Positions 1-10,096 of a stretch of 64,000 bases of DNA are shown piece after piece; position 1 is the first letter of the stretch; each line of letters starts with the position of its first letter. This DNA is from Marinospirillum perlucidum (GTDB taxonomy: Bacteria; Pseudomonadota; Gammaproteobacteria; Pseudomonadales; Halomonadaceae): contig NZ_QFWJ01000005.1 in the NCBI RefSeq assembly GCF_003336805.1, forward strand, positions 1-64,000, written 5' to 3'. The position numbers were made by a program, and so were the translations under genes. The notes under the pieces were generated by a model. That model saw only the letters and a program-made list of their open reading frames with translations, was not told the origin of the DNA and searched no databases.

Positions 1-31
1 TGGTGGCCTGTTTATGCAGTTTGATGTTCAT
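1..31 (-). CDS. IS481-like transposase, N-terminal fragment cut by the window edge
   Basis: Only the first ten codons are visible, reading MNIKLHKQAT from an ATG whose complement lies at 29-31. The start is preceded by a good ribosome binding site (AGGAG, seven bases upstream). The opening 'KLHKxAxT' is what I remember from IS481-family transposases, whose helix-turn-helix region follows these residues. The assignment rests on a very short peptide and on memory of the family, so it is tentative. A small repeat element at 152-299 just upstream fits a mobile-element-rich spot. Confidence 0.4.
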   Translation of the reverse strand, partial: MNIKLHKQAT

Positions 32-151
32 GAATACGCTCCTGAATGATCTGCTGAAGGAGACCCTTTGCAGCAAGCAAAGGATAACTCCTCAATGAGA
101 TTTGATCATCCGGAATCTGACAGCTAAGAGCAAGTGAGTTCAAAAGACTGG

Positions 152-299
152 CTAGGATACCTCTGATTAACTACTGTGCTTGGTGATGCTGCGTTTAAAT
201 TGACCTCAAAATGCTCATTTACTTTATGTAAACTCCGCTTTCTCGGCCAATTTTGCCTTGCCTGACCTGCGCTCGTGACGTTGATCAGAGGCTCCCTAG
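152..299. repeat. 148-bp inverted-repeat element (MITE-like)
   Basis: Twenty-base terminal inverted repeats lie at 152-171 and 280-299 and match at 16 of 20 positions, sharing the core CCTCTGATYAAC. The outermost bases on both sides are CTAG, which could be the repeat end or a four-base target duplication of the kind made by IS5-group elements. The interior encodes no protein; short open frames across it are not credible. The size and structure fit a non-autonomous miniature element. The link to a particular IS family is inference. Confidence 0.5.
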
Positions 300-302
300 G
301 AC

Positions 303-343
303 AATTAAAAGCAGTCGAGCTGGTCAGTTGGCTGACCAGCTGC
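303..343 (-). terminator. Intrinsic terminator of the ART-like gene
   Basis: A perfect ten-base stem (AGCTGGTCAG / CTGACCAGCT) with a TTGG loop lies at 318-341 and is lengthened by GCAG/CTGC pairs. Read on the minus strand it is followed by TTTTAATT. It begins about 33 bases beyond the stop of the gene at 376-939, as expected for its terminator. Confidence 0.6.
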
Positions 344-375
344 TTTGGGCTCTATTCAAGGTTTCCTGGGAGGAT

Positions 376-939
376 TCAGGGGGTGAGAGGGGTGACCCAC
401 TGGGGGTCAAGGTCGGCATCGATATAGGCCAAGCCCAGTTGGGTTAGATAATCCATGCGGTCGGCTTTTCTCAGATCCACCAGGGGCGGTTCCAAGCCAT
501 TTTCCTGATAACAACCTGCTAGGTAGGCCAGGTAATTTTCACCTTCCTGAAGCAATAGCAGGCTGGCAGCGCCTACATCGGGTTTAACGGCCTGGTTGAG
601 TGCATCAGGCAAGTTGATTGCCAGTACCAGAGGCTCTTCTTCGCCCTGAATGCGCAAGCTACGGTTGCGAACCGTTTGCTCGGCCCAGTAGTAGGCCAGC
701 TCTTTACTCGGGGTCAGGAAGACAGGTTCAGTGGTTTCTGTGTAGCTGTTACCGATGGTTTGCATCGTCTTGCGTGTCGCTTCCCTGATCGCCTGGTCCC
801 CGGAACCTACCAGTCCCTTTTCCTGAATAGAAGAAAGGAGTGCGGAGGAGGTGCCGTGATACCAGGTATTGCTGGTGGTAAATCCTTGTTGGCTCAATAC
901 TTCCTGGCAATCTTTAAGAAAAGCGGGGGTGGTTGTCAT
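376..939 (-). CDS. Putative ADP-ribosyltransferase-fold protein
   Basis: Product of 187 residues, not assigned to a named family. Residues 27-45 (YHGTSSALLSSIQEKGLV) resemble the first catalytic block of PARP/Tpt1-like ADP-ribosyltransferases, where the His of an HGT motif binds NAD and is followed by a helix and a 'GL' turn. Residues 73-86 (VFLTPSKELAYYWA) resemble the second block, with an aromatic strand followed by S/T and a Tyr helix. A third catalytic Glu or equivalent is not obvious. There is no signal peptide, so a cytoplasmic location is likely. It stands alone between a mobile-element remnant and the aceA terminator, which suggests an acquired gene. The fold call is inference from motif resemblance; a toxin-like or NAD-dependent role is possible but unproven. 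Confidence 0.5.
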   Translation of the reverse strand: MTTTPAFLKDCQEVLSQQGFTTSNTWYHGTSSALLSSIQEKGLVGSGDQAIREATRKTMQTIGNSYTETTEPVFLTPSKELAYYWAEQTVRNRSLRIQGEEEPLVLAINLPDALNQAVKPDVGAASLLLLQEGENYLAYLAGCYQENGLEPPLVDLRKADRMDYLTQLGLAYIDADLDPQWVTPLTP

Positions 940-1015
940 GATTGAATCACTTCATTGGGTTGCAGATAAAAGCAGGCTGCTATTCTAACGTAAAACCTGT
1001 CCGGCTTCTGTAAGC

Positions 1016-1051
1016 AAAAAAGGCGGCACCTGCAAGAGGGCCGCCTTTTTT
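1016..1051. terminator. Bidirectional intrinsic terminator
   Basis: A GC-rich hairpin (GGCGGC / GCCGCC) is flanked by an A-run on the left and a T-run on the right, so it can stop transcription in both directions. It lies downstream of aceA on the minus strand. Confidence 0.75.
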
Positions 1052-1056
1052 AGGAG

Positions 1057-1087
1057 ACTGCTGATTCAGCGAGGCTGAATCAGCAGT
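1057..1087 (-). other. Perfect 14-bp hairpin just after aceA
   Basis: ACTGCTGATTCAGC pairs exactly with GCTGAATCAGCAGT around a GAG loop. It begins 15 bases after the aceA stop codon, upstream of the T-rich terminator at 1016-1051. It may stabilise the 3' end of aceA mRNA or form a double terminator. Confidence 0.55.
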
Positions 1088-1101
1088 GTTCCTAGACCAG
1101 C

Positions 1102-2697
1102 TTAGCTGAACTGGTTGGAGGTGTTTTTCGCACCACCTGCTTTCAGAGCCATCTCACCGGCGTAGTATTCTTTGTGATCATCGCCAATGTCGGAACCGGC
1201 CATGTTCTGGTGCTTAACACAGGCGATTTGCTGACGGATCTCTTTACGCTGTACACCTTCTACGTAGCCCAGCATACCGGCTTCACCGAAGTACTCTTTC
1301 GCCAGATTGTCTACTGACAGTGCAGTAGTGTGGTAAGTCGGCAGAGTGATCAGGTGGTGGAAGACGTTCGCTTCACGTGAGCAGTCAGCCTGGAAGTTAC
1401 GGACCCAGCGATCAGCTTCTTCAGAGATTTCCGAACCGTCGTACTTGGCATTCATCAGGTCAGCACGGTCGTAAGCGGAAACATCCTTGCCTTCTTTTTC
1501 CCAAGCATCAAATACTTGCTGGCGGAAGTTCAGTGTCCAGTTGAAGGAAGGTGAGTTGTTGTAAACCAGTTTAGCATCTGGATGAACCTTGCGAACTTCG
1601 TTCATCATGTCACGGATTTCGTAAACTGTAGGAACAGCCGTTTCAATCCACAGGAGGTCAGCACCGGCATTGATGGCTTCGATACAGTCGAATACACAAC
1701 GCTCGTGACCTGTACCCTGACGGAACTGATACAGACCGGAAGGCAAACGCTTGGGACGAACCAGCTTGCCATTACGGCTGATCAGAACATCACCTTCAGC
1801 CGTGTCTTCTGGAGCCACTTCTTCGCAATCCAGGAAGGAGTTGTAGATATCGCCCTGGTCACCGGGTTCGCGAACAACAGCGATTTCCTTGGTCAGGCCA
1901 GCACCTTCAGAGTCGGTACGGGCAACGATAACACCGTCATCAACACCCAGCTCCAGGAATGCATAACGCAGAGCGCGGATCTTGGCGTGGAAGTCAGCGT
2001 GAGGCACGGTTACCTTGCCATCCTGGTGACCACATTGCTTCTCGTCAGCAACCTGGTTTTCGATCTGCAGGGCACAGGCACCGGCTTCGATCATCTTCTT
2101 GGCCAGCAGGTAGGTCGCTTCAGCGTTACCGAAACCAGCGTCGATATCAGCAATGATGGGGACAACGTGGGTTTCGTGGTTGTCAATCTTGTCCTGGATT
2201 TCAGCTTCCAGTTTGGCATCGCCAGCTTCGCGGGCCTTGTCCAGCTCACGGAACAGACCGCCGAGTTCACGGGCATCAGCCTGGCGCAGGAAGGTGTAGA
2301 GTTCTTCAACCAGGGAAGCAACGGCTGTTTTTTCGTGCATGGATTGGTCAGGCAGAGGACCAAACTCGGAACGCAGGGCGGCAACCATCCAGCCGGAGAG
2401 GTAGAGGTACTTACGTTCGGTGGTTCCAAAATGCTTCTTGATGGAGATCAGCTTCTGCTGACCAACAAAACCATGCCAGCAGCCCAGAGACTGGGTGTAC
2501 TTGGTTTTGTCCTTGTCGAACTCGGCCATGTCACGACGCATAATGCCTGCAGTGTACTTAGCAATGTCCAGACCCGTCTTGAATTTGTTCTGAGCACGCA
2601 TACGGGCCACGAATTCTGGGTTGATCGCATCCCAGGCAGAACCGTTGGCTTCTTTCACTTTTGCTGCTGCATCGATGTCTTGCTTGTAAGTTGACAT
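1102..2697 (-). CDS. aceA: Isocitrate lyase
   Basis: Splits isocitrate into glyoxylate and succinate, the entry step of the glyoxylate shunt needed for growth on acetate and fatty acids. The 531-residue product is of the longer Pseudomonas-type family rather than the shorter E. coli type. The catalytic KQCGH motif is at residues 220-224, with Cys222 as the general acid. The metal/substrate segment ADIDAGFGN lies near residue 183, and the C-terminal SPSFNW block is present. I chose the ATG at 2697 (MSTYKQD) because it matches the family N-terminus and has AGAGGAAA upstream; an in-frame start at 2730 would add 11 atypical residues. The gene is monocistronic, with a hairpin and terminator after it. 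Confidence 0.97.
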   Translation of the reverse strand: MSTYKQDIDAAAKVKEANGSAWDAINPEFVARMRAQNKFKTGLDIAKYTAGIMRRDMAEFDKDKTKYTQSLGCWHGFVGQQKLISIKKHFGTTERKYLYLSGWMVAALRSEFGPLPDQSMHEKTAVASLVEELYTFLRQADARELGGLFRELDKAREAGDAKLEAEIQDKIDNHETHVVPIIADIDAGFGNAEATYLLAKKMIEAGACALQIENQVADEKQCGHQDGKVTVPHADFHAKIRALRYAFLELGVDDGVIVARTDSEGAGLTKEIAVVREPGDQGDIYNSFLDCEEVAPEDTAEGDVLISRNGKLVRPKRLPSGLYQFRQGTGHERCVFDCIEAINAGADLLWIETAVPTVYEIRDMMNEVRKVHPDAKLVYNNSPSFNWTLNFRQQVFDAWEKEGKDVSAYDRADLMNAKYDGSEISEEADRWVRNFQADCSREANVFHHLITLPTYHTTALSVDNLAKEYFGEAGMLGYVEGVQRKEIRQQIACVKHQNMAGSDIGDDHKEYYAGEMALKAGGAKNTSNQFS

Positions 2698-2936
2698 GCG
2701 TTTTCCTCTACTCGGATTAAAATCAAACAAATGCTGTTAAGCAAAGAGCACAAATAATAATTAGTGGGTCACTTATCCATCTGTGCTTTTATGCTCTCAG
2801 GGATCCAGGGATTACCCGAAGAGCCAGGCCTGCCGTAGCGGGCGAGATGGGATGCATCTTGATTGAAGTCCGAGGGCTACGCAAATAGGCATTAGTCGAT
2901 GCTATTTGGTTGTAATTTGACTACAGTGTTATTCAA

Positions 2937-3920
2937 CTACAAATGGTTGCTTTGTAAGTGTTTTACCACTTCACCTTTCTGCCAGTGAAGCTTGAATTTC
3001 TGGCTCTGGCGATAGGCTTCACGATGGTCTGCAGTAAAGAGTTCAACCCGGGGTTCCTGGTAGTGAGGCCACCAGAGCAGATGCTTGTCATCAACCAGTA
3101 GATAGGCTTGCTGGCTGGGCCGATAGAGGCTGTGGGCCCGGCGGATTTCGATATGTGAAGGTGCCCGCTGATGCAGGTTGAGCAGTGGGCTGGACTGGCG
3201 GGAGAACTGACGGGTCTCGCCCAGCAAGAATTCCACGCGGCTGTGGGCATGGCGCTTGGCCAGACTTAATAGTGGGGTAAAGGCTTCGGATGCAAACCAG
3301 CGTTGCATGAATTCCGGTGTTTCCATACGTAAGCTGCGCGCAGCCTGATGAATGAGTAGTTCAACGGCTAGCTGAATTTGCTCGCGTCCCTGTAGCCTGA
3401 CTTCCTGCGTTGTCTGAAGTGCTTCAAGTAGCTCTTCACGTGTCAGTGAAGAATCTTTCTGTAGGTCAGCTACCAGACTTTTGCTCATGGGAAGATGGGG
3501 AATGCCCACTTCCAGGTATTCTTCACCGGAAACCCGGTAACCCAGGTGGCGGTAAAAATCCGCCACTTCAGTTTGCGCATTTAATTCCAGCTTTTTTAAA
3601 CCCTGGCGACGCGCATCCTCTTCGATGCGCTGCATCAGGCGCAGGCCGAGTTTCTTGCGACGCAATTGTGCCAGTACCGCAAAGCGTCCCACCTTGCCAT
3701 CCGGAGTGAGGCGCGCAGTGGCGGCAGGCCGGTCATTGAGTAGCAGCAGATAGTGGGTGCTGAGCGGGTCCTGAGCATCCCATTCTTCTTCTTCAGGAAT
3801 TTGTTGTTCTTCTACAAAAACCTTGTGACGAACCTGGCGACACCAGGAACCCAATTGCTCCCAGCTACCCTGGCGGGCAGTCAGGCGTAAACTCTTCTTA
3901 TCTGCTGAGGTTTCACTCAT
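2937..3920 (-). CDS. GNAT-family N-acetyltransferase with an extra C-terminal domain
   Basis: The first ~150 residues are a GNAT domain: a 'VRHKVFVEEQQIPEE' opening of ElaA/GNAT type, then VGRFAVL followed by a basic acetyl-CoA loop (RRKKLGLRLM), and the DFYRHLGY block near the domain end. Residues ~160-327 form a second domain without an obvious catalytic motif, which probably corresponds to a family of unknown function often fused to such acetyltransferases. The substrate is unknown. The gene starts 23 bases after roxA in the same direction, so it may be the last cistron of the purB-roxA operon. Confidence 0.75.
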   Translation of the reverse strand: MSETSADKKSLRLTARQGSWEQLGSWCRQVRHKVFVEEQQIPEEEEWDAQDPLSTHYLLLLNDRPAATARLTPDGKVGRFAVLAQLRRKKLGLRLMQRIEEDARRQGLKKLELNAQTEVADFYRHLGYRVSGEEYLEVGIPHLPMSKSLVADLQKDSSLTREELLEALQTTQEVRLQGREQIQLAVELLIHQAARSLRMETPEFMQRWFASEAFTPLLSLAKRHAHSRVEFLLGETRQFSRQSSPLLNLHQRAPSHIEIRRAHSLYRPSQQAYLLVDDKHLLWWPHYQEPRVELFTADHREAYRQSQKFKLHWQKGEVVKHLQSNHL

Positions 3921-3943
3921 TGCCGTATTTCCTGCAACATCAA

Positions 3944-5146
3944 TCAGTCGCTGTCTTCTTCCTGTTCAGCATAGATACTGCCTTGATTGATCAGCTGCAG
4001 CAAGAGATCCCTGGCTTCGGGGTGTTTCAAGGCGGTGGTAATCAGGGCAGCATCCAGCTGGTAACAGCGGCAAAGATCCTCGACCCAGCCTTGTAGCTCT
4101 TCGCTATAGGGCCAGGCTTCGCCATCGGCAAACAACCAACGACCCTCATCGCCGGCACGAAAAGCCAAGCGACTACCTTCAGCAATTCGCAGTAGTGGAG
4201 AGGCATCCCCGCTATCCACTTCAGCCACCAGCGCCTGCAAGTCTTCAGGCTGCCAGGGTTCTTCCGGGGGCAAGAGTTGATCTGGATACTTGGTTTGGGT
4301 CATGGCCCGGCCAAACCATTCATTGATGGCTGCAGGCTGGTCGATCACCTCCAGCAACAATTGGCGTAAACGCGAGACGGCTGCTGCATCGATTTCGGCC
4401 GGATGCTGCAGAGGTTCCAGATCCGCATCGGTGTAGCGTTGATCTTCCTGAAGTTTTTCACCGACAAAATCAGCAGCCCCGCAGAGGATTTCTTCGGCAC
4501 TCAGGGCACGAAAACCGACCGACCAGGTGGTGCAGTCTTCACTCAGCGAAGTGCCCCAATGAGCCAGTTGTGGTGGCAGATAGAGTAGATCACCTGGTTC
4601 CAGCACCCAATCGGCTTCGGGGTCGGCCTGAAAATCAGTCAGGATTTTCAGGGAGGTGTCCTGACGCAGTGGAGTGCTTTCATCACAGAATTGACCCAAT
4701 TGCCAGCGCCTTTGTCCACTGGCCTGGAGCAGGAAGACATCATAGTAGTCAATATGCGGGCCGACACTACCACCCGGTGGTGCGTAGCTGATCATGATAT
4801 CGTCCCGGCGCCAACGTGGCAGAAAATCAAAATCCTTAAGTAGCTCAGCTACTTCGGGCAGGAGTTGGTCAACAGCCTGAACCAGTAGCGTCCAGTCTTT
4901 GGATGGCAACTCTTGTAGGAAACTTTCTTCAAAGGGCCCGTTAAACAGTTGCCAGGGACCTTCCGGCCCCTGTTCCATCACAATTCGCGACTCCACGGTT
5001 TCTTCGCAGGCCAGTCCGGCCAGTTCATTGATATCCAGCGGGGGCTGAAACCCCGGGAGGGCCTGACGGATGAGCAATGGTTTTTTCTGCCAGTAGTCGC
5101 GCAGAAATTCTTCAACTGAAAGCTGACCGAGAAGTCGCGTTTGCAT
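3944..5146 (-). CDS. roxA: Ribosomal protein uL16 3-hydroxylase (JmjC/cupin 2-oxoglutarate oxygenase)
   Basis: Matches E. coli YcfD/RoxA, an Fe(II)- and 2-oxoglutarate-dependent oxygenase that hydroxylates an arginine of ribosomal protein L16. Seen are the N-terminal FLRDYWQKKPLLIR block, the cupin iron motif GPHIDYYDVFLLQ (HxD), the second iron His in LPPQLAHWGTS, and the C-terminal winged-helix region. The product has 400 residues; the E. coli protein has 373. I used the ATG at 5146, directly after the purB stop, because the longer frame (to 5176) overlaps purB with unrelated residues. It is cotranscribed with purB. Confidence 0.9.
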   Translation of the reverse strand: MQTRLLGQLSVEEFLRDYWQKKPLLIRQALPGFQPPLDINELAGLACEETVESRIVMEQGPEGPWQLFNGPFEESFLQELPSKDWTLLVQAVDQLLPEVAELLKDFDFLPRWRRDDIMISYAPPGGSVGPHIDYYDVFLLQASGQRRWQLGQFCDESTPLRQDTSLKILTDFQADPEADWVLEPGDLLYLPPQLAHWGTSLSEDCTTWSVGFRALSAEEILCGAADFVGEKLQEDQRYTDADLEPLQHPAEIDAAAVSRLRQLLLEVIDQPAAINEWFGRAMTQTKYPDQLLPPEEPWQPEDLQALVAEVDSGDASPLLRIAEGSRLAFRAGDEGRWLFADGEAWPYSEELQGWVEDLCRCYQLDAALITTALKHPEARDLLLQLINQGSIYAEQEEDSD

Positions 5147-5147
5147 A

Positions 5148-6548
<1,401 letters not shown>

Positions 6549-6586
6549 TTAAATCTTGGGTTAAAGGAGATAGGTGGTCTCGTCGA

Positions 6587-7216
6587 TCAGCTTTTGAAGC
6601 CGAGTTGATCCAGATCGCGCAGCAGTCTTTTGCGGGCAAAAATCAGTTTCCAGCGTTTACCGCCTGCCTGCTGCCAGAGCATGGCTGAGCGCACACCGGC
6701 CAGAAGCAGTGCCCGGATTTTATCGGCATAGACCTGCTGCTGCAGTATCTGGGGATCACCCTGGACTTGAACCCGAAAAGAAAAGGTGCTCAGGGTATCC
6801 TGATAGAGTCCAGCCAGCGCAGCGACTATGTTTTCATGAGTGGGATTAAAATGCTGGGCCTGGGCCTGGATAGCATTCAGCCGCTCGCCCAGAGCCGTGA
6901 GCATGGCCTTGTCCTTGCTGAGCTTGGTTTGCAGAACCAGAATGCCCACCGCATAACGTAAAATATTGGGGTGAATATCCTTCTTTTTGAGCAGGATTTT
7001 GCGCAGGGCTGAGGCACCAGGGCGCAGATTGAAAAGATCACCGCCGTAAATTTCCTCGAAAGTTTCCGGGTCGGTGACCAGGATGCTTTCAATGCTGGTA
7101 GCAAAGGTGTGCTGGTCAACCAGGCCGCGTTGCGCCATTTCATGCACTAGCTGGGCCGCTTGCAGTACCCCGGCCAGAGCCAGGGTTTGGCGCCTACCAG
7201 CATCCAGATTATTCAT
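6587..7216 (-). CDS. hflD: High-frequency lysogenization protein homologue HflD
   Basis: Cytoplasmic or membrane-associated helical protein; in E. coli it binds phage lambda CII and influences lysogenization, and its normal role is unclear. The 209-residue product matches the family in length and in the LALAGVLQAAQLVHEMAQRG opening and central GGDLFNLRPGASALRKIL block. The ATG at 7216 is preferred: it has AAGGTGAAG upstream and lies eight bases after the mnmA stop. The in-frame start at 7264 would lie inside mnmA. The order mnmA-hflD-purB is the classic gammaproteobacterial one. Confidence 0.92.
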   Translation of the reverse strand: MNNLDAGRRQTLALAGVLQAAQLVHEMAQRGLVDQHTFATSIESILVTDPETFEEIYGGDLFNLRPGASALRKILLKKKDIHPNILRYAVGILVLQTKLSKDKAMLTALGERLNAIQAQAQHFNPTHENIVAALAGLYQDTLSTFSFRVQVQGDPQILQQQVYADKIRALLLAGVRSAMLWQQAGGKRWKLIFARKRLLRDLDQLGFKS

Positions 7217-7223
7217 GCTTACT

Positions 7224-8360
7224 TCACCTTTTTTGTAAAAAAGTTTCTTCGATAACCCCGCCACCCAGGCAAACCTCGCCCTGATAGAAAACGACCGACT
7301 GGCCGGGGGTTACGGCTCTTTGCGGATGGGTAAAGGTCACCCGGCACTGACCTGAATCCAGCACCTCAAGGTGGCATTCCTGATCTTCCTGGCGGTAGCG
7401 AACCTTGGCCGTGCAGGACAACTGCTGGGCAGGAGGCTGGCCAGCCACCCAATCAGGGGCTGAGGAAATCAGGCCATCGGTAAATAGCAGAGGGTTATCT
7501 TCGCCCTGAACCACGGTCAGCTGGTTGGTCTCCAGATTTTTGCCTGCGACAAACCAGGGGGCGTCCGGATAGCCTTTGACACCGCCAATGCCCAGACCCT
7601 GACGCTGTCCCAGAGTGTAGTACATCAGGCCGGCATGCTCGCCGATAACCTGGCCAGTATCGGTGATGATCTCGCCGGGTTGTGCGGGCAGATAGCGTTT
7701 AAGAAAATCACTGAAGCGCCTTTCGCCGATAAAGCAGATGCCGGTGGAATCCTTTTTCTTGGCCGTGACCAGGTCGTGTTCTTCGGCCAGCTGTCGAACG
7801 CGGGGTTTTTCCAATTCGCCAACAGGAAAAAGAGTCAGGCCGATTTCCTTGTGGCCCACGGCATGCAGAAAATAGCTTTGATCCTTATTGGTATCCAGGC
7901 CTCGCAACAGCAGGGCCTTTTCAGCCTGATCATCCCAGCCCCGACGAACATAATGGCCGGTGGCAATCAGGTCTGCTCCCAGATACTGGGCGTATTCCAG
8001 GAAGGCTTTGAACTTGATTTCGCGATTACAGAGGATATCCGGGTTGGGGGTGCGTCCAGCCTGGTATTCAGCAAGGAAGTGTTCAAACACAAAATCCCAG
8101 TATTCAGCCGCAAAATTGGCTGCGTGCAGCTTGATACCGAGTTTGTCACAGACGGCCTGAGCATCGGCAAAGTCTTCCTTGGCCGTACAGTATTCCGTTC
8201 CATCGTCCTCTTCCCAGTTTTTCATGAAGAGGCCTTCAACCTGATAGCCTTGCTGCAACAACAGCAAGGCGGATACCGACGAATCTACACCGCCGGACAT
8301 GCCGACGATGACACGGGTGGATGCAGGATCGGATGTAGGCATGGCAGTCGCCTGGGGCAC
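7224..8360 (-). CDS. mnmA: tRNA-specific 2-thiouridylase MnmA
   Basis: Adds sulfur to C2 of uridine 34 in tRNA-Lys, -Glu and -Gln, using ATP and sulfur delivered by TusE. The PP-loop motif [10 protein letters not shown] is near residue 20. The catalytic cysteines are in NPDILC (Cys111) and DSTGIC (Cys209). The 378-residue length fits. The GTG at 8360 is chosen because GGAG sits six bases upstream; an ATG six codons later has only a weak site. The sulfur-relay genes tusBCDE are in this same window at 28-29.6 kb. Confidence 0.96.
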   Translation of the reverse strand: MPQATAMPTSDPASTRVIVGMSGGVDSSVSALLLLQQGYQVEGLFMKNWEEDDGTEYCTAKEDFADAQAVCDKLGIKLHAANFAAEYWDFVFEHFLAEYQAGRTPNPDILCNREIKFKAFLEYAQYLGADLIATGHYVRRGWDDQAEKALLLRGLDTNKDQSYFLHAVGHKEIGLTLFPVGELEKPRVRQLAEEHDLVTAKKKDSTGICFIGERRFSDFLKRYLPAQPGEIITDTGQVIGEHAGLMYYTLGQRQGLGIGGVKGYPDAPWFVAGKNLETNQLTVVQGEDNPLLFTDGLISSAPDWVAGQPPAQQLSCTAKVRYRQEDQECHLEVLDSGQCRVTFTHPQRAVTPGQSVVFYQGEVCLGGGVIEETFLQKR

Positions 8361-8396
8361 AGGAATCTCCGCTGGTTAAAAAAGCAGGATTATACC

Positions 8397-8861
8397 CTAA
8401 CGAAAGTCCTTAATCAGCTCCAGCGGGTAGCTTTGTCCTGCTAAAAAGTCTCGACAGCAGGGGAGTACCATGGGGCTGCGCAAACGTGCCTGGCGCTCTT
8501 CCTGTTCAAGTTCTTCCAGCGTCAGCCACTGGGGGCCGATGATGCCATCATCCAGTTGGGCTCCAGGCACTTCCGACAAAGGCCGGGCGATAAAACAATG
8601 CCGATGGTAGGTGATGCCATTGGGTGCAGTGTTGATGTAAAGCCCCAGGTAGGACTGGATTTCCACCAGCCAGCCGGTTTCTTCCAGGGTTTCCCGCTCA
8701 GCAGCTTCGATCAGGGATTCATCCTCTTCCAGGTGACCGGCCGGTTGGTTGAGAACCGGTTTGCCCGGCTGGGAGATGCGATCATATTCCTCGACCAGCA
8801 GGAAGCGCTCGCCATCGTGAACCAGGGTGGCAACGGTGGAGTTGGGGGTCCAACGGCTCAT
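8397..8861 (-). CDS. nudJ: Nudix phosphohydrolase NudJ
   Basis: Hydrolyses nucleotide pyrophosphates such as HMP-PP and (d)NTPs in E. coli. The Nudix box runs over residues 42-64 (GHLEEDESLIEAAERET, then LEETGW). The N-terminal strand ATLVHDGERFLLVEEYD and the total of 154 residues match NudJ. Its start overlaps the rluE stop by four bases (ATGA), and mnmA follows 36 bases downstream. The rluE-nudJ-mnmA order is conserved in gammaproteobacteria. Confidence 0.92.
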   Translation of the reverse strand: MSRWTPNSTVATLVHDGERFLLVEEYDRISQPGKPVLNQPAGHLEEDESLIEAAERETLEETGWLVEIQSYLGLYINTAPNGITYHRHCFIARPLSEVPGAQLDDGIIGPQWLTLEELEQEERQARLRSPMVLPCCRDFLAGQSYPLELIKDFR

Positions 8862-9466
8862 TTGGCCTCCTTCTTTATACCTTTTTTACGTGGCTTGAGA
8901 GCGACCTTGCGCTCTTTGCTGGGCAGATGTACCCGAGTCTGCTTGATTTTGCCCGGTTTCATATTCTGCAGTGACCAGTTACCAATGGACCAGCGTAGCA
9001 AGCGCAGTGTGGGAAAACCAACATGGGCTGTCATACGTCGCACCTGACGATTGCGGCCTTCGATCAGGGTGATTTCAATCCAACTGGTGCCCTTGCCCGG
9101 GCGAGGGCGCACCGGCTCTTCGCGTGGAGGCAGTCCTGGATCTTCCATTAAGCGGGCCTTGGCGGGACGGGTACGTCCGTCATTCAATTCCACCCCTCGG
9201 CTCAATTCTTGCAGAGCTTCCTGGGTGATTTGCCCTTCCACTTGTACCCAATAGGTTTTGGGGAGTTTGAATTCAGGATGGGTGATACGGGCCTGAAGTT
9301 CCCCGTCACCAGTAAGCAGCAACAGGCCTTCGGAATCATAATCCAGGCGCCCGGCCGGATAGATATCCGGGGTTTTTATAAAATCAGCCAGGGTACGGCG
9401 CCCCTTGTCATCGGTAAACTGGGAAAGCACCTGCCAGGGCTTGTAGAACAAATAAAGGTCACTCAT
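8858..9466 (-). CDS. rluE: 23S rRNA pseudouridine(2457) synthase RluE
   Basis: Belongs to the RsuA/RluB/E/F family, which isomerises specific uridines in rRNA. The catalytic Asp lies in the motif AGRLDYDSEGLLLLTGDG near residue 40. The C-terminal block GRNRQVRRMTAHVGFPTLRL is typical. There is no S4 domain at the N-terminus, as in RluE, and the C-terminus ends in a lysine-rich tail. The target base is inferred from the family and the nudJ-mnmA context. Confidence 0.9.
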   Translation of the reverse strand: MSDLYLFYKPWQVLSQFTDDKGRRTLADFIKTPDIYPAGRLDYDSEGLLLLTGDGELQARITHPEFKLPKTYWVQVEGQITQEALQELSRGVELNDGRTRPAKARLMEDPGLPPREEPVRPRPGKGTSWIEITLIEGRNRQVRRMTAHVGFPTLRLLRWSIGNWSLQNMKPGKIKQTRVHLPSKERKVALKPRKKGIKKEAK

Positions 9467-9646
9467 GGATTGTCCGCTTGTGTTTTTTTGGTGTCTTCAC
9501 TTGTGATTTTACCAAAACATCCCTATTTTCTAGTTAATACCAGTGAAATGACAGTGCTAGTTTGCAAGGCGGATGGAATTTATCCGCCGATTCAGTGACT
9601 AAGCTTGAGTATAAAGTAAAGAATTGACGAAAAGAGGATTGAGCAG

Positions 9647-10024
9647 TTGAAGTCATCGATGTTGGCAGCGGAGAGGATAACCTCTTCTCGGGTTTCAGGA
9701 AATGATGATAGCGATCCGTATGAGGATGATGGCTTGGCGACAGCAACGGCCAAGCCCCAGATCAAGAAGCCACCGCTGTACAAGGTTGTCATGTTGAACG
9801 ATGACTTTACGCCCATGGAATTTGTGGTGGAAGTATTGATCCGTTTTTTTCATATGGACATGGAAAAAGCTTCGCAGGTGATGTTGACCGTACATACGGA
9901 AGGCAAAGCCGTCTGCGGAGTCTTCACGAGGGATGTCGCAGAAACCAAAGCAGCGCTGGTGGTCGATTTCGCTCGCGAGAACCAGCATCCATTAATGTGC
10001 AACGTAGAAGTGGCGGACGAGTGA
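9647..10024 (+). CDS. clpS: ATP-dependent Clp protease adaptor ClpS
   Basis: N-recognin that binds N-terminal Leu, Phe, Tyr or Trp and hands the protein to ClpAP. The conserved core runs from [20 protein letters not shown] through [19 protein letters not shown], including the DD and HxxG substrate-pocket residues. The start is uncertain: TTG at 9647 has AGAGGA eight bases upstream and gives 125 residues; the ATG at 9659 gives 121 but has no good site. The N-terminal extension is acidic and disordered, as usual. clpA follows after 72 bases. Confidence 0.95.
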   Translation: MKSSMLAAERITSSRVSGNDDSDPYEDDGLATATAKPQIKKPPLYKVVMLNDDFTPMEFVVEVLIRFFHMDMEKASQVMLTVHTEGKAVCGVFTRDVAETKAALVVDFARENQHPLMCNVEVADE

Positions 10025-10096
10025 GACCTGAGATCAAAGCTCCGAGTCCACTAGAAATCAAAATTGGTTCCCAGGCGGGTAAGTGAGGGTAGGCTC

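Noticed and set aside
253-447. 64-residue plus-strand frame
   Set aside because: Crosses the end of the inverted-repeat element, the terminator hairpin and the end of the ART-like gene; no ribosome binding site.
1582-2694. 370-residue open frame antisense to aceA
   Set aside because: It lies within a gene with strong family identity and has no family features; long antisense frames are common opposite GC-skewed codons.
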